A DNA stretch of 64,000 bases from Liolophura sinensis (lineage: Eukaryota > Mollusca > Polyplacophora > Chitonida > Chitonidae). The first letter of the stretch is position 1, and each line of letters opens with the position of its first letter. Positions 24,590 to 37,926 of this stretch are shown here, piece by piece. The DNA lies in the NCBI RefSeq assembly GCF_032854445.1, contig NC_088295.1, forward strand, positions 26,773,385 to 26,837,384, in the 5' to 3' direction. The notes below the pieces were generated by a model. That model did no database searches and was not told the DNA's origin. It saw only the letters and a program-made list of their open reading frames with translations. The position numbers were made by a program, and so were the translations under genes.

Positions 24590-27500
24590 CTGCACTCACT
24601 GGGTAGTGATATATTCACACTAACATGACGATGACTCCAGTTTCCAGTTTCTCATCAAAACAACGAAGTACGCAAGCTTAACTTACAACATTTTGTATTA
24701 TTAACGCTTCATCGTCCTCACCAATGGCAGTGACTTTTTGATAACAAAAGGCAACGAGAGCATAAGTTGGCTGTAATAAACGAAACATGCTTGCTGTAAA
24801 AATGGCATCAAGAAGCCAGTTTGGGCGGACGCTTCAGACATAAAATATTGGCCGTTGATTCCAATATCCCATGGGATAAATTCGACACTTTAATGTAGAT
24901 ACCGCACCTGTGTCACTTAGTTGTCTCCATGACTGCACAATGGTGTATAGAGGGCAATTGTAATTCAACGTCCAATGATTCAGTGATGAATTGCAACAAA
25001 AGTCCTCAACGAGAGGGGAAATTTCATCAGTACACAAACAAGAGAAACAATAATAGCGTTATTGTTGGCATGAATAGCTCTCTTATAGTGGGTTATACGC
25101 CATGTAACACAAAACTTTACAACACAGATAGTAAAACCAAAGAAGACACGACAATGTGATAGTCGGCAATTTTTCTCAAGTATTCACAAGTAACCAGTGA
25201 AATCCGGCATCTAGGGATATGATTTACTTATGCCATATGAAGTGCCGATGACATATCATTGACCTTGTTTATAACATAAAGTGACTATCTGATCGAAACA
25301 AAAGTACAAACTCATGTGCCTGTCAAATATCCGTCTAAGAGCTTGCCCAATTAACAATCCAAGGCGGTAAATCTAATGACTAAAACGTCTGTGGAAATTA
25401 AGATATTAAAGACACTTACTTATTGCCTTAATTTAGAAACAAAGATTTGTGGCCTGATTTTGCAGACTTTCCCTAATTAGGAGTTTATCTAAACCTCTCA
25501 CAATTACTTACAGGCCAGATGCCATCCCCTCGTCAAGCGTTAAAGTTAAGGGACTAGCTAACACGCCTAATCGTGCCGTTCCTTTAACAAAACAATTATC
25601 ACTAACACAAGTTCCTTCAGAAAAACTGACTCAAAATAAAAGCACAAATTAAGCAGCGAAACAAGCACGTGGTCCTATATCAATTCGATACCTGTCGTCT
25701 GCACATGCTATTTCGATGACGATGGCGTTCTGCACTCTCCAGCCAGTGTCCAAGCCGTTCACTTATTAACCCCTCTCTCTCCCACTCCACTCTCCAGCAA
25801 GCGTCCAAGCCTGATTAACCCCTCTCCCTCAACACCCTACTCCTAGCACTCTTGCGCTGTCGCTATATGCGCCCTATAGGGGAAAGCCGGATACCTCACA
25901 TCCGCAGGATATCCCTGGGGATTTGATTTATTCATCATTACTGTATCCAGAAGACCAAAGGCCGAGCTGTTGCTTACGTAAACGTAGGAAGATAAACTAG
26001 GATGACATGGCGGCCGCTCAAATCGACGGGTCTTCCGGACTCCCTCTCCGGCTAAATGGGAAAACCAACAAGCAATGTTCCAAACCAGCACCTAAAGGGA
26101 ATCGATTGATTTCCTTCGCTTAAATCTTCTCTCACGGCCCATTTACCCCTAGCGGAGCCTTTCTTCTACCCGACAATGACATAGCAGTGAACGCGGTATT
26201 GATTTAGCCAAGTTATAGCTGGGTTACATTTTATTATCCAGCTCTGATGTAATATACTGAAGTTGTGCGATATCATCGCTATGAACGTGTAGATTAGATG
26301 ATAGCGACACCAGCTCGAATGTCTTAGTATTCATCACCAACACATTTCATAGTGTCAGATTCAAGATTACCGGTATCTGGAACTGCAATCATTATTTATA
26401 TATTCATGTATTATATACCATGTTCTGTTACAATGTTTATTTATAAAAAACGCCTGACTCTTCACAGTCTGCTTAAACATTAAGGTAAAATGGTTACGGT
26501 ACAATTTGTTTTGTCAGGTAATACCCAAGAATGTTGAAATCAAAAGAAATCAACATAACTTTGGTATCCAGACACAGCAGTCGTGGGACTTACAAGATGG
26601 CATTAAAATGGAGAATAAACGTTTCAGCGATAAGTGGGCTTATCTTGATTATAAGTGAGCTTGTCCTCGACATAAGGGTGCCTGCTCTGTTACATATGAA
26701 AAAAATCAATATGACAAAATGGGTTCTTGAATTTGAGGATGTTGGTTTCCAACGTTACGTCTTTGTGAGGTGACTATATTTAGATTGAAAGACACTGCTT
26801 GCGGTATGTAAACATGAAAGTCAAAATACAACTAAACACTGTATGACTTTCCTCAGAATAAGTTTCCGTGTAATTTTCTGCATTTCCTCATATATTTAGC
26901 AATACATGCATTTCAGCAAAAGATCCTGCTGAACGTACTATCTACGTTACCTATACCAAACTGTATACTCTGCCCTACCGCTGTAGTCAACCATAAGATT
27001 TGTCGCTTGCAGACTGGTCTCGGAACTCACAATATAGAAAACCATTTCATTATCTTAAGTTTTTACAAAATGTATCTACATTTTTGAAAAACAAGGAAAT
27101 TGTAAACTCCAAACACACCAGAGTTTATCGCCTGGCTGATGAAAGGAAGAATGAATGAAAGAATGATTATGGCTTAACGCTTGTCACTGATGATCAGTGA
27201 AAAAATTGTGTTACGTACACCCATAGAATATAACACTCATTTCCTTCGAAATTGTTTTCTGTGTTATTTTAGACAATATGTCGAAATAGATTGTCTGACT
27301 AAATATTATTATGACATTCTCAGCTGTATTTAATAATGTTAAGCAAAGTTTGAACCAGTGATTTCATTATATAAAAATACAAATCATAACATTTTTTCAT
27401 CCACAGTTCATCTGATAAGAGATGTAACAAAATTGCTCGTGAGTTTTTAAAATTACAAGTCAATGTTTATGATAAATCAAATAAAATTTTCTACCTACAA

Positions 27501-28650
27501 AATGGCTCTTCCGGATCACGTTTACTGAAAGACAATAGTAAAGATCTGCTTTTTTATTCTGAAATTGTCAACCAAGTCTGCTTTGATGTCGCCCTCAGTT
27601 TATTGGAGAATCGTTGTCTTAATTGATCGATTTGCACACGTCTCCGTGGTCTCCAATACAGAGGACCTTAACCTAAGTAGAGAAATCATAGAGGCAACTG
27701 TCTCTGGAAGATGAGAGACAAAACCATTGAGCCTTGACTTTCAGACACATAGTCTTGTCCCTAATAACGGTTAATTGACTGTACCGTTATCCGCAGAACC
27801 CGTTCATTTGTTCCTCCAGCCAAGATCCGGTCCACTCTGTCATGAGCACCATGCATCAACCGGGTCATAAACTGCCCCTAGCGCCTATTTGATTAAATCT
27901 TACATTAGGGAGGCTAGACTTTGGGATATTCTCAACTTCCACTCACACCTAACTTCGGTCAAGGTCGGGATCGACCAGCTCCTAATTCCCCAGCACGACA
28001 TCTTCACATCTACACTAAAGCCCACTGAACCCATCCTTAAAGTTTATATGTACCCTATTGTTCTGCCAACTCTGCAGAGATTTTCTCCCCGTTGATATTG
28101 TTTTATAATCTCAATCCCGCATACTCCAAATAGCGAAATGAAATCTTACAGACGATATTCGTGTAATACGGAAGAAAGAGAGGAATAAATGACGTAGAAA
28201 TCAATATAAGTTGTGCTTCAACAAATGTAGCAATGGTGTTTCCTGCTGTAATTAGGGTGTTTCTGGGAGTTTTTGCTGTGTCTTTTCTAAAGCGTGTGAA
28301 GATTACTCCCAAACGGTTTGTACCTTAAACTGAAATAAATAAAACATCTGAGAAAAATATCTAAACTCGTTAAAAAAAGTGAATTTGTATGGTCAGATAA
28401 ATTAGAGAAAAAGTTTCTGAAAAATTTGTCATTATGTAATGCTAGAAAAAATGAAATATTATGCATGGCTTGATGCCACTTTGGTAATCAAACAATTATG
28501 TCGTGACCATTTGTGAAGGAATAATGTCTTGGCAAAACATGTTTCATCTATCATCATCACTGTGCAAACAACTGTTAAAAAAACACACTGATAATAAATA
28601 GATTCCCAGAGTAAATCAGCTATGGCAATAGCAATGTATTACACCTTATT
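24590..28650. other. No gene seen; a short tandem duplication
   Basis: A 55-bp pyrimidine-rich segment (CACTCTCCAGC...GTCCAAGCC...TTAACCCCTCTC) is duplicated at 25733-25787 and 25788-25842. The rest is AT-rich with short unrecognised frames such as 26531-26773 and 27889-28095. Confidence 0.4.
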
Positions 28651-29100
28651 AGACGTCTAGCTCTAAGTGAATCAGGTATCACTAGCAATAATGGACAGCA
28701 TACCAGACATTCCATCCCATATACAGTTATCGAAACCATCTATCAGCACGGTAACTTTCCACCTACCTGAGCCCACCTGCCTAAAAGCACAAATAAGATG
28801 TCATTTAAATATCCAGACGTATAGCTCTAACTGAATCAGGTATCACTAGCAATAATGGGCAGCTTACCAGACATTCCATCCCATATACAGTTATCGAAAC
28901 CATCTATCAGCACGGTAACTTTCCACCTACCTGAGCCCACCTGCCTAAAAGCACAAATAAGATGCCATTTAGATATCCAGACGTATAGCTCAAACTAAAT
29001 CAGGTTATCATTGGCAATGTAAACAAAGGTTTACGTTCCATTCCGTATTCAGTTAGCGAAACGGTCGATCAGCACAGTAACATTCGACTTACGTGAAAAC
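28651..29100. repeat. Tandem repeat, 164-bp unit, 2 full copies plus a diverged third
   Basis: Anchors AGACGT(C/A)TAGCTC lie at 28651, 28815 and 28979, exactly 164 bp apart. The first two copies differ at about six positions by eye; the third is much more diverged and fades out near 29100. No coding frame runs through. Confidence 0.93.
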
Positions 29101-29682
29101 TTCCTTGTATTCCTGATAAGACAACATATACATATATACATATAATCGCTAAATTCAGATTACCAGTTTGTAATCACCAGTTCAGATTCTCTGACATATT
29201 TCACAGAGATAATGGGGAAATCCAGGCTTCTGAAAATGCCACATTATAATAACTTTATATTTGGCCAACTCAGGCTTTGGATAGGAAATTTTCAGACCGT
29301 TTCCACATTTTCAATGTTCATACGGGCCTTGGCGACAATAGTCAGTTCCTAGCGATTGTGTGAAAGTTTGCACCGTCTAAGACTCGTTGAAGGCTTCTTG
29401 TGTTCCACCAATATGGCGTCTATATCAATACGTCGCACGTGAGAAAGTTCGTCGGTAACTACAGTTGTTTACCGCTATCACTGTGCTTTCCCCCAACGAT
29501 AAAACTCACCGATATCGTATAAGAAGACATTTCTTGACTATGACGTTAAGCAACACTCAAATAAATAAAAAGATGAATAAACATGGTAAGCCATATATAG
29601 GAGTGAGTCATGGGTTTATCGTCATATTTAACAAATTTTCAGTCATATGACGACAAAGGAATACTTGCAGTCAATATATAAT
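29101..29682. other. No gene seen
   Basis: AT-rich. A short match to the second SINE family tail (TTTCAGTCATATGACGAC) lies at 29637-29654. Confidence 0.4.
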
Positions 29683-29803
29683 TGATATATTTAATATACT
29701 GGTACACATTTTTTTTAGGTTAAGTACAAACTTGAAGACCTAACTTTAAGTTAATTCTGGTATTAAGTTTTAAACCAGTTTTGAATAACTGGGCCCTGGT
29801 GAT
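29683..29803 (-). mobile_element. MITE fragment joined to a SINE tail
   Basis: Reverse complement of the left part of the MITE at 32071-32305: GTACCAGTATATTAAAT, ...CCAGAATTAACTT, then TTTTGAATAACTGGGCC. It stops where the other MITE copy continues, so one end is missing. It adjoins the SINE at the same junction as in the plus-strand copy. Confidence 0.75.
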
Positions 29804-30126
29804 AAGGAGTGAGTGAGTGCTTGAGGTTTAACGTGGTACTTATTTTTTCAGTCATAAGACGACTAAGGAATCCTCAGAGCGCAAGCAATGTTCCTCCTTG
29901 TTGCCGGATGGATTTCTACCGCTTTTTTTATCTAGTGCTGCTTCACTGAGAGAACTTACCGAAGGCAAGTTAGCAGCCCCGCCCGAGCCATTATACGGGT
30001 CAACCCTTCGCTGCACTATCCCCTAAATGCTGAACGCCAAGCAAGGTAACTACAATCTCCTCTTTTAAGGTCTTAGGTGTGACCCGACCCAGGATTGACC
30101 CTGGATCTACAGGCCCGAAGCGGTCA
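29804..30126 (-). mobile_element. tRNA-derived SINE, second family
   Basis: On the minus strand it reads GACCGCTTCGGGCCTGTAGA, a box B match GGTCAATCC (30100-30092), AGACCTTAAAAGAGGAG, a long body and the tail ACGTTAAACCTCAAGCACTC with ACTC repeats. The first part of the head, including box A, is missing. It differs from the MetaSINE-like family and matches 31714-32053. Confidence 0.8.
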
Positions 30127-30144
30127 TATATAGGAATACTTGGG

Positions 30145-30146
<2 letters not shown>

Positions 30147-30225
<79 letters not shown>
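30147..30225. repeat. (AT)n microsatellite
   Basis: Uninterrupted AT dinucleotides about 20 bp beyond the head end of the adjacent minus-strand SINE. Confidence 0.97.
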
Positions 30226-30228
<3 letters not shown>

Positions 30229-31713
30229 GGTGAACTATTTATTATTCCCGCAAGACAAAGGTTTGACAAAACTCATTGTTATTTGCAAAGAAGAAAACAT
30301 AAATGGTAGTGACATGGAGGAAATACAAAAAGAGGGAAATAGTTTGGAACTCGCAATCTCGTTATAGGATCATCACAACAAGTAAAATGGTGGCGCATTG
30401 TCATACCCTCCATGGCGGATCCAGACGAAGCAGTGCTCTAACGGCTACATACATAGAGTAAATATCTCCAGTAACGTTTTAGCGAAGAATTCGATACATA
30501 CTCACATCAAAAATGTTATCCAGCAGTATCCAAGTCCTTGTAGGCAATGACAGAGTGGGCACTCGAGAATTCCTTTTTTTATATACTCACTGATCTCAAC
30601 ATAAATGTCAAGTACAAAACTCTCACCAGTCTAGTTAACAAGGCGCCAACGACGGCGACGAACGGACATGGCTCTCTCCTTACAAATTAAACTGTTCCCT
30701 TTACAATACGAGTGCTTTGGGAAATCATGATCAATGACGTTCAGAGTCTATCCGATATTATTTTGTAGGTACAAACCCACACGGACGGGAAACTAATCCA
30801 ATTCACGCACGCTGCTCTGAAAAAAATGATCGAATCCCATTGTGGTGTAAATCAATGCTTAAATAAATCACACAATGCCAATTATTTGTAGAACTCTGTC
30901 CTACCTGATAAATGCAATTCAAATATTTGCCAATAGAGCTAAAATAGCGAATGTATCACCGAGTACATAATCAGCAGAAGTTAGCAGACGCGGGGAGATA
31001 CTCTTTATCATTATGTAGTCTAATAGGTTGCTTTAACATAAATCAGCAAACAACCTGTCATCATCACGCTACGTTTTCTCTGGAACAATGCCTATAAAAC
31101 GGGCGTCATCAGGTGGCAAACAATCATATCCCATGCATTTATCTATGTATGAGTTTGATTGAAATGTTGTTTGTTGCGCAAGTAAAGTAGCTTTTCATTA
31201 GACAAATCCACTGGTCCTTTGATCACGGCCACGGTTTGTCATTTACAGAAAGATAATGTATCTTTCTCCTGTCCTTTTGTGTTGTTCCCACAGACGTTTA
31301 TTTCGCTCATGACTTTTTGTCAATAGAATTTTCTTTATAATAATCTAGTCACGCGTAGTAATCACTTTTGGTAAAAACATTCAGAAACCTTCACGAAGAA
31401 AAGCGGCATCAAAACGCAAGGGCATAAAATCTGCTAACGCCTGAATCAGGCATGAACTGGACATGGCAAGGGTTCTCTTACCCTATCCAGCACGAGCAAT
31501 ACAACTGCATTTGTGAAGATATCAAATAGTGGTGAGAATTTGGACAGAGGTGGAAAGACAGTCAAACATTTTTTCCAGTGCAGTGTAGCTGCACTACCAT
31601 GTGGAACAACATCATCATAAAGTCAAGGAACTATCGCTGTGCATTTGCTTGGTTAGAGTTTCACAGTATTATTTCGTCCTTTTCGAGACTCGTCGCTTCC
31701 TCACTAAATCGAC
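30226..31713. other. No gene seen
   Basis: AT-rich spacer between the two head-to-head SINE+MITE composites. No recognised frame or repeat. Confidence 0.4.
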
Positions 31714-32053
31714 CGGCCTCGATTGCTCAGTTCGTAGAGCGTCCGCTTCGGGGGCGGTAGATCAGGTCACACTTAAGACCTTAAAAGAGGAGTAGCTTCC
31801 TCGCTTGGCGTTCAGCATGAATGGGATGTGCAACGACTGGTTAACCCGAACCAGTATAATGGTTCGGGTGGGGCGACTTACATGCCTTCGGTAAATCGTT
31901 TCAGTAAAGCAGTACCAGATAAAAGAGCAGTGGAAATCCGCCCAGCAACAAGGAGGCACATTACACTTACATACACCCTAAGAACTCGATCGTCGTCATA
32001 TGGCTAAAAAAAATAAGTACGACGTTAAACCCTAAGCACTCACTCTCTCACTC
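31714..32053 (+). mobile_element. tRNA-derived SINE, second family
   Basis: Head with a box A-like TTGCTCAGTTCGTAGAGCG (from 31723), then CGTCCGCTTCGGGGGCGG and GATCAGGTCACAC. The box B segment found in the minus copy is deleted here. The body ends with TACGACGTTAAACCCTAAGC and ACTC repeats. Confidence 0.85.
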
Positions 32054-32070
32054 CTCACTTAATCACCAGT

Positions 32071-32305
32071 GCCCGGTTATTCAAAACTGGCTTAAGACTT
32101 AATTCCAGAATTAACTTTAAGTTAAGTCTTCAATTTTGTGCTTAGCCTAAAAACTTGTGTACCAGTATATTAAATATGAACTATAACCTCTGCTGTTATA
32201 CTTTGGATTTAGAGAGCTTCATTATCCACTGAGTTTGGCTAAAATTTTAAATATAAAATATGACGTTATACCAGCATTAGCTAATGCACTTTCGAACAAC
32301 CGGGT
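32071..32305 (+). mobile_element. MITE-like element with terminal inverted repeats
   Basis: Left end CCCGGTTATTCAAAACTGGC and right end (reverse complement) CCCGGTTGTTCGAAAGTGC form imperfect inverted repeats enclosing about 235 bp without coding potential. A partial relative of the right end lies at 43815-43880. No clear target duplication was found. It follows the SINE tail directly. Confidence 0.65.
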
Positions 32306-34585
32306 CAAGAAAACACCTGTAAAAGCAATACTTAACTCGTTGTGCTTACACAGACACATATCCGTACTCACCTTTAGGCAGCGCCAGTCTCATTAACAAA
32401 TGTAAAAAAAACGAGCAAAGCCCTGAGGAAAAACACAGTATCTCCAGATACCTAGCACACCTCCGGACAAGATACCTCGTTGGTCCAGAAGCGTCGTCTT
32501 CGGGAACACGTACTTTATCGCACAGCTGTTGAGGTTTCTGGGTGCCACATCACTGATTCGACAAAAATGCTACAAAACATGTACAGGATCATGTACTCGA
32601 AGGTTATTGTAAATACAATTGCGAAATATGCTCTGATTGGTTTTACATACGACACTCATATACTGTTATTTTGTACACTTTTTAAAACATGTCACAATTT
32701 TGTCTGCTGTAAAAAAAAATGAAATTTTCTCCTATGTTTGCTCTTCGTACCTTTCTACCCTTTCTCGGTTTACCGTATTAACAAAATGTAATGAACTCTT
32801 CATCCACCAACAGCAGTTTAAAATGGCACTGTCATGTTCAGTTTTTGGTATGTGAAGGAATAGTTTGTGATTAAATCCTTGTATCCAACTCCAACTCGGT
32901 TAGTCTCCAATGCCGACTCTTAGATATTATGGTTTGCTGCATGACGAATCCATAGAGCTGTATGTGCTTGTCATAGTTAACTAGTTAATATGATCAGTGT
33001 AATACGCCTGGAGTTCTCCATTATCCAATACTTTACCAAGTACAATATGACATTATTCAAACTGGGAGAACTGAGAGCCAATTTTTCTTATTATCCGTTA
33101 TTGCATCTGTTACAAATATTTACACTCAGAGTTCCTTTTACGTGTTAAAGGTGATATTAATCCAGGTAAAGTCACTTAAATCAGCAGATAAAAGAAATAT
33201 TATACCATATTGCCAGATCATATATCAAATTTCTACCTTGGTTGTGTCAAAAAATTGACACTGCAGGAGCTTTAGCCGTTATCTTTTCTCTTCGTTACAG
33301 GGTTACGATATGCCAAAGGCAAGCATTATTTGATGGGAGAAAATGGCAACAGGCCTGCTTCGTAAGACGTTAATGGTTACCTTGGTGTTTAAATCACAAA
33401 TGTCCATAACTCACGATTTTGTAAGGATATCGAGCCAGCTTGAAGTAGAGATGTTACATAACACTGCATAGAGAAGCATATCGATTGGAATACAGCCTTC
33501 CTCGAACTGCTGTGTTTATATTGGCTATTCCCACACAGGAACAATGGTCCAATGTGGACTCGTTCTGAAACGCAGTGCTTTTACCCTGTGCTTATTACGC
33601 CCCGATGCATAATTTTGTACTGCCATTTATTCTGACAGTACAAAAAAAACCATAATAAATGTTTTAAATCGTGCCATGAAGTGCTTTTCGTCACAATGTG
33701 AATCGATCAAGGCTCATAAAGAAACAAACATATTTTCTGAGTTTGAATTTCAGATGCAGATAATTTATCGTAACACGTTTACATTTGGGGAATACTTGTG
33801 CCCTGGAACAAGGTAAACTTTCAATGCTTAACTCAGTTTTTCATAATTCAGAGCTTATAACTCTCGGTCTAAATTTTAAACCTATTGATTACATACGCCT
33901 AGGTTATGGAAAAAATGTGTATTTCTATAATTCATGTTTCCAGCGGTGCCTTACACTTGGGTGAAACTTTTGCTTTGCAACGCCCAGGAGATTACTTCCG
34001 CATGGTTTGTGTCAGTAATTTACAGCTCTAACAGAACAGCATGATGGAAGGCAATTCTTTACGCTGCAACTCCACCACCTTAAGTAGTATGAAGATTTCC
34101 ATTTCGCCGTTCTTTTTGTCAGATGGAGCTCCGATGTAATTTATTATTTAACAGTCCGGTAAACTAAGATTAAACCCAATTTGTTTTCTGCGGTTCATGT
34201 TCAAACAGGCCAAGTTTGTAGATAGCAGTCTTACAAACGATTAAATTTGTGATTTATGAACACTTCGTGCTCGCAAATTCCCATAGAGTACAATATGACA
34301 AACCAAGATCTTGTTTGATGTGTACTCCAGTAACTTCACCTTATTATTAAACCTGTCAAATAAGAAACCATTCACCTAAAACATCATACAGAACTAACTT
34401 CTAGTTCCCAAGTATTCTGGTATCTTTGATTCTGGTATCATCGACAAAAGACCTGACTCCAATAACAGCTAAGCTGAAAAAGCATGTTCAGCCAGTGCAA
34501 CAAGAATATCCAATATTTTGAATCCATTTATTATAGTATAATAAATAGTATAGCCATGAGACCCGATCAAATTGTAAAGCCATTC
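32306..34585. other. No gene seen
   Basis: AT-rich sequence with short frames only (for example 32480-32722) that I do not recognise. Confidence 0.4.
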
Positions 34586-36420
34586 GCACAAATAAACCAC
34601 GCACACAAGCAAGCCATCTTTAGCTATCAATGACACAAGCAAGCCGTCTAACCCGGTATCAATGACACAAGCAAGCCCTTGATTCCCTGGTATCGCCCTC
34701 ACCTGCAAGACCCGAACTCCTCCTCCCCCTCATCACTTACGCCAGAAAGCCATCCGTCAGTAATACTCACACAGGCAAGGCGTCATCCATTGTCACACAA
34801 GCAAACCATCGTCCTTTGTTACTCACACAAGCAAACCATCCCCAATGTCATTCTCACAAGTAAACCATCCCCAATGCCATTCTCACAAGTAAACCATCCC
34901 CAATGTCATTCTCACAAGCAAACCATCCCCAATGTCATTCTCACAAGCAAACCATCCCCAATGTCATTCTCACAAGTAAACCATCCCCAATGTCATTCTC
35001 ACAAGCAAACCATCCCCAATGTCATTCTCACAAGTAAACCATCCCCAATGTCATTCTCACAAGTAAACCATCCCCAATGTCATTCTCACAAGTAAACCAT
35101 TCCCAATGTCATTCTCACAAGTAAACCATCCCCAATGTCATTCTCACGAGTAAACCATCCCCAATGTCATTCTCACGAGTAAACCATCCCCAATGTCATT
35201 CTCACGAGTAAACCATCCCCAATGTCATTCTCACAAGTAAACCATCCCCAATGTCATTCTCACAAGTAAACCATCCCCAATGTCATTCTCACGAGTAAAC
35301 CATCCCCAATGTCATTCTCACGAGTAAACCATCCCCAACGTCATTCTCACGAGTAAACCATCCCCAACGTCATTCTCACGAGTAAACCCTCCCCAATGTC
35401 ATTCTCACAAGTAAACCATCCCCAATGTCATTCTCACAAGTAAACCATCCCCTGGTTTTACTCACACAAGCAAACCATCCTCCAGTGTTTCGCACAAGCA
35501 AGTCATCATCCAGTGTCACCTTCACAAGCAAGCTATCCACTGGTGTCACTCACGCTAGCAAGCCATCCTCCAGTGTCACACATCTAAAGCAAACCATCCC
35601 CCATTGCTATGCACACAAGCAAACAATTTCCATTGTCATTCTCACAAGCGAACCATTCCCTGGTGTTACTCACCCAAGCAAGCCATCCTCCAGTGTCACA
35701 CATCCAAAGCAAACCATCCTCTGGTGTCATTCACACTAGTAAAGCATCCTGCGGTGTCCCTCACGCAAGCAAGCCATCCTCCAGTGTCACTATTACAAGC
35801 AAACCATTCTCCATTGTCACTCAAACAAGCAAACCATCTTATCGTGTCACTCAAGCAAGAAAACCATCCTCCATTTTCACTTACACAAGCAAACCATCCT
35901 CTGATGCTCACAAAAGCTCACTCTGGTGTCACGCACACAAGCAAACCATCCCCTGGCATTATTCATCAAAGCAAACCATCCTCCATTGTCACAAATCCAA
36001 AGCACATCGTCCTCTTGTATCACTCACACAAGCAAACCATCCTCTGGTATTATTCTTTGAAGCACACCATCCTCCATTGTCACTCATATAAGCAAACCAT
36101 CCTTCATCGTCACTCACACAGGTAAGTCATCCCCCGGTGTTCCTCACGCAAGCAAATCATCCTCCAGTGTCACTCACAAAAGCAAACCATCGTCCATTGT
36201 CACTAACACAAGCAAACCATCGTCCATTGTCACTCACACAAGCAAACCATCCTCCATTGCGACTCACACAAGCAAACCATCCTACATTGTCACTCACACA
36301 AGTAAACAATGCCCTTGTGTCAATCACAGAATTAGGCCGTTTCCCAGTATGACACACAAGCCTTTTCACACACAAGCAAACATAATGCAATTCACAACTG
36401 TGTCACTCACAAAAGCAAGT
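34586..36420. repeat. Large minisatellite: 29-bp core array flanked by degenerate 30-bp units
   Basis: The core (about 34823-35455) has some 21 nearly identical 29-bp units with ACAAGTAAACCATCCCCAAT and GTCATTCTC. On both sides lie more variable units of about 30 bp, ACAAGCAAACCATCCTCCAT with TGTCACTCAC. Variants ACAAG and ACGAG occur in runs. Open frames of 100-170 codons here are products of the repeat. There are no unique spacers, so it is not a CRISPR-like array. Confidence 0.96.
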
Positions 36421-37738
36421 CATTCGTCAATTCACAGCTAATAGAGCTCACTCAAACACGTTATCCACCCATTCACAATCGACTTTTCTCATACAGGTAG
36501 GCCTTCAGTCGATTCCCAACTAGTAACATTTTCATGCCAGTTTTCCTTCAATAAATATCTACTGTAGGTATCGTTGCGTGCAATTTCAATATTATAAACC
36601 GAATCAATCAGCCAACCAAGTCACGAAGGATCATTTTTATGACAATTTCAAGTCTTTCTTTTTCCTGGAACGCAATCAATCACCCACAAGAGTAAATCAA
36701 CCAGTTAATCGACCGGTCGCTAAATGTATGCGTTAAAATTCAGAATCCGCTTTTAATGAAAGAAGAGTGTCTTAAGCCTGGATGTAAGCTGATTACCAGA
36801 TCTAGACTTCATTTGCCAGCCTTGCCCAAACCTTTGTGTCTTCACTTTTGATAATGACCGTGTCACACATAATGCTGACAAATAACTAGGCTCCAGATCA
36901 AATATCAAAAGAAACAATCTACTTGATACGATCGATTGTGGAATGTGCCGTTCTTAAACAGGCTCTGCAGATACTACATTTAACACTGTTTTACTCTTAC
37001 CCGATGACTTTATTTCAAACAAAGTTCCACTACAGCAGGTATAGGATATATTAATTTAGTAGATTTTTACAACACGAAACAGCATAACAATGTCGAGCCA
37101 GTCTAAACGGAGAAATAGTCCACTCCATACCTCGGTGTAAAAAAATCATAACAAACGACCTCTTTCCCCACCCTACTCCGCCGCAATCCCCAGACCAATT
37201 AAAGATGCAGACCGTGCCTGGAATAAGTAGGAAGAGAGACAAAACTGTCTACTTTAACCCAATGCCGGAATCCTGTCGGTGTGAAAGGTTTCCGTGGAAG
37301 GGGGTGAATTGGGTGGTATGAGGGAGGGTTGTTCTGTGGAGTGAAGGTATAATGAAATTAATTGCTGCATGAAGCACGTCTTTACAATGATCTTAATTCT
37401 CAGTCGACATATCTCGCCATCCTATCATCAAGGTTGACAGGCGCATGTGCTAATTTACGCACGAAGACGAACAAAGGCTGAATTACATGTCCCATTATTA
37501 TCTTAGTTCGAATCAGCAAAATTTATATTTAAGTGCCTGGGTACAACGAATTCAGATTTATCTACGTCCTGTTGATTTATTAAATTTGAAGTCAGCTAGA
37601 AGCACAAATAAAAACATATATTGTCACCAGTTTAATGACCTGCCAATAGGATTACCATGAGGATCCAATAAGATTACCATGAGGTTCCGAGATCAGTAAT
37701 CAGCAGTTGTTCAGCGAGGACAAGGATTAAACAGAATG
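36421..37738. other. No gene seen
   Basis: Fading minisatellite to about 36520, then AT-rich sequence without recognised features. Confidence 0.4.
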
Positions 37739-37835
37739 AAAATACGGAATGCTTCGCCAGTACAGAATGTATTTCTGTACAGAATGCTTTTCAAATACAG
37801 CATGCTTTTTCAAAACAGAATGCTTTTCCACCAGA
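37739..37835. repeat. Short degenerate tandem repeat (about 20-bp unit)
   Basis: Four to five variants of ACAGAATGCTTTTC in a row, with units of about 18-23 bp. Confidence 0.7.
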
Positions 37836-37926
37836 GAATAAAACGGTTTGTATCATGAGATAGTCAAAACCTGAGACGATAATAAGATAATTTTCAAACA
37901 CTCAAGCATACATCACATGGTACTGG

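Noticed and set aside
34823-35455. Regular 29-bp repeats resembling a CRISPR array
   Set aside because: Units are directly joined without spacers, there are no cas genes, and the DNA is animal.
34679-36352. Several frames of 70-173 codons rich in His, Pro, Ser and Lys
   Set aside because: Products of the 29/30-bp minisatellite; successive frames simply rotate with the 29-bp unit.
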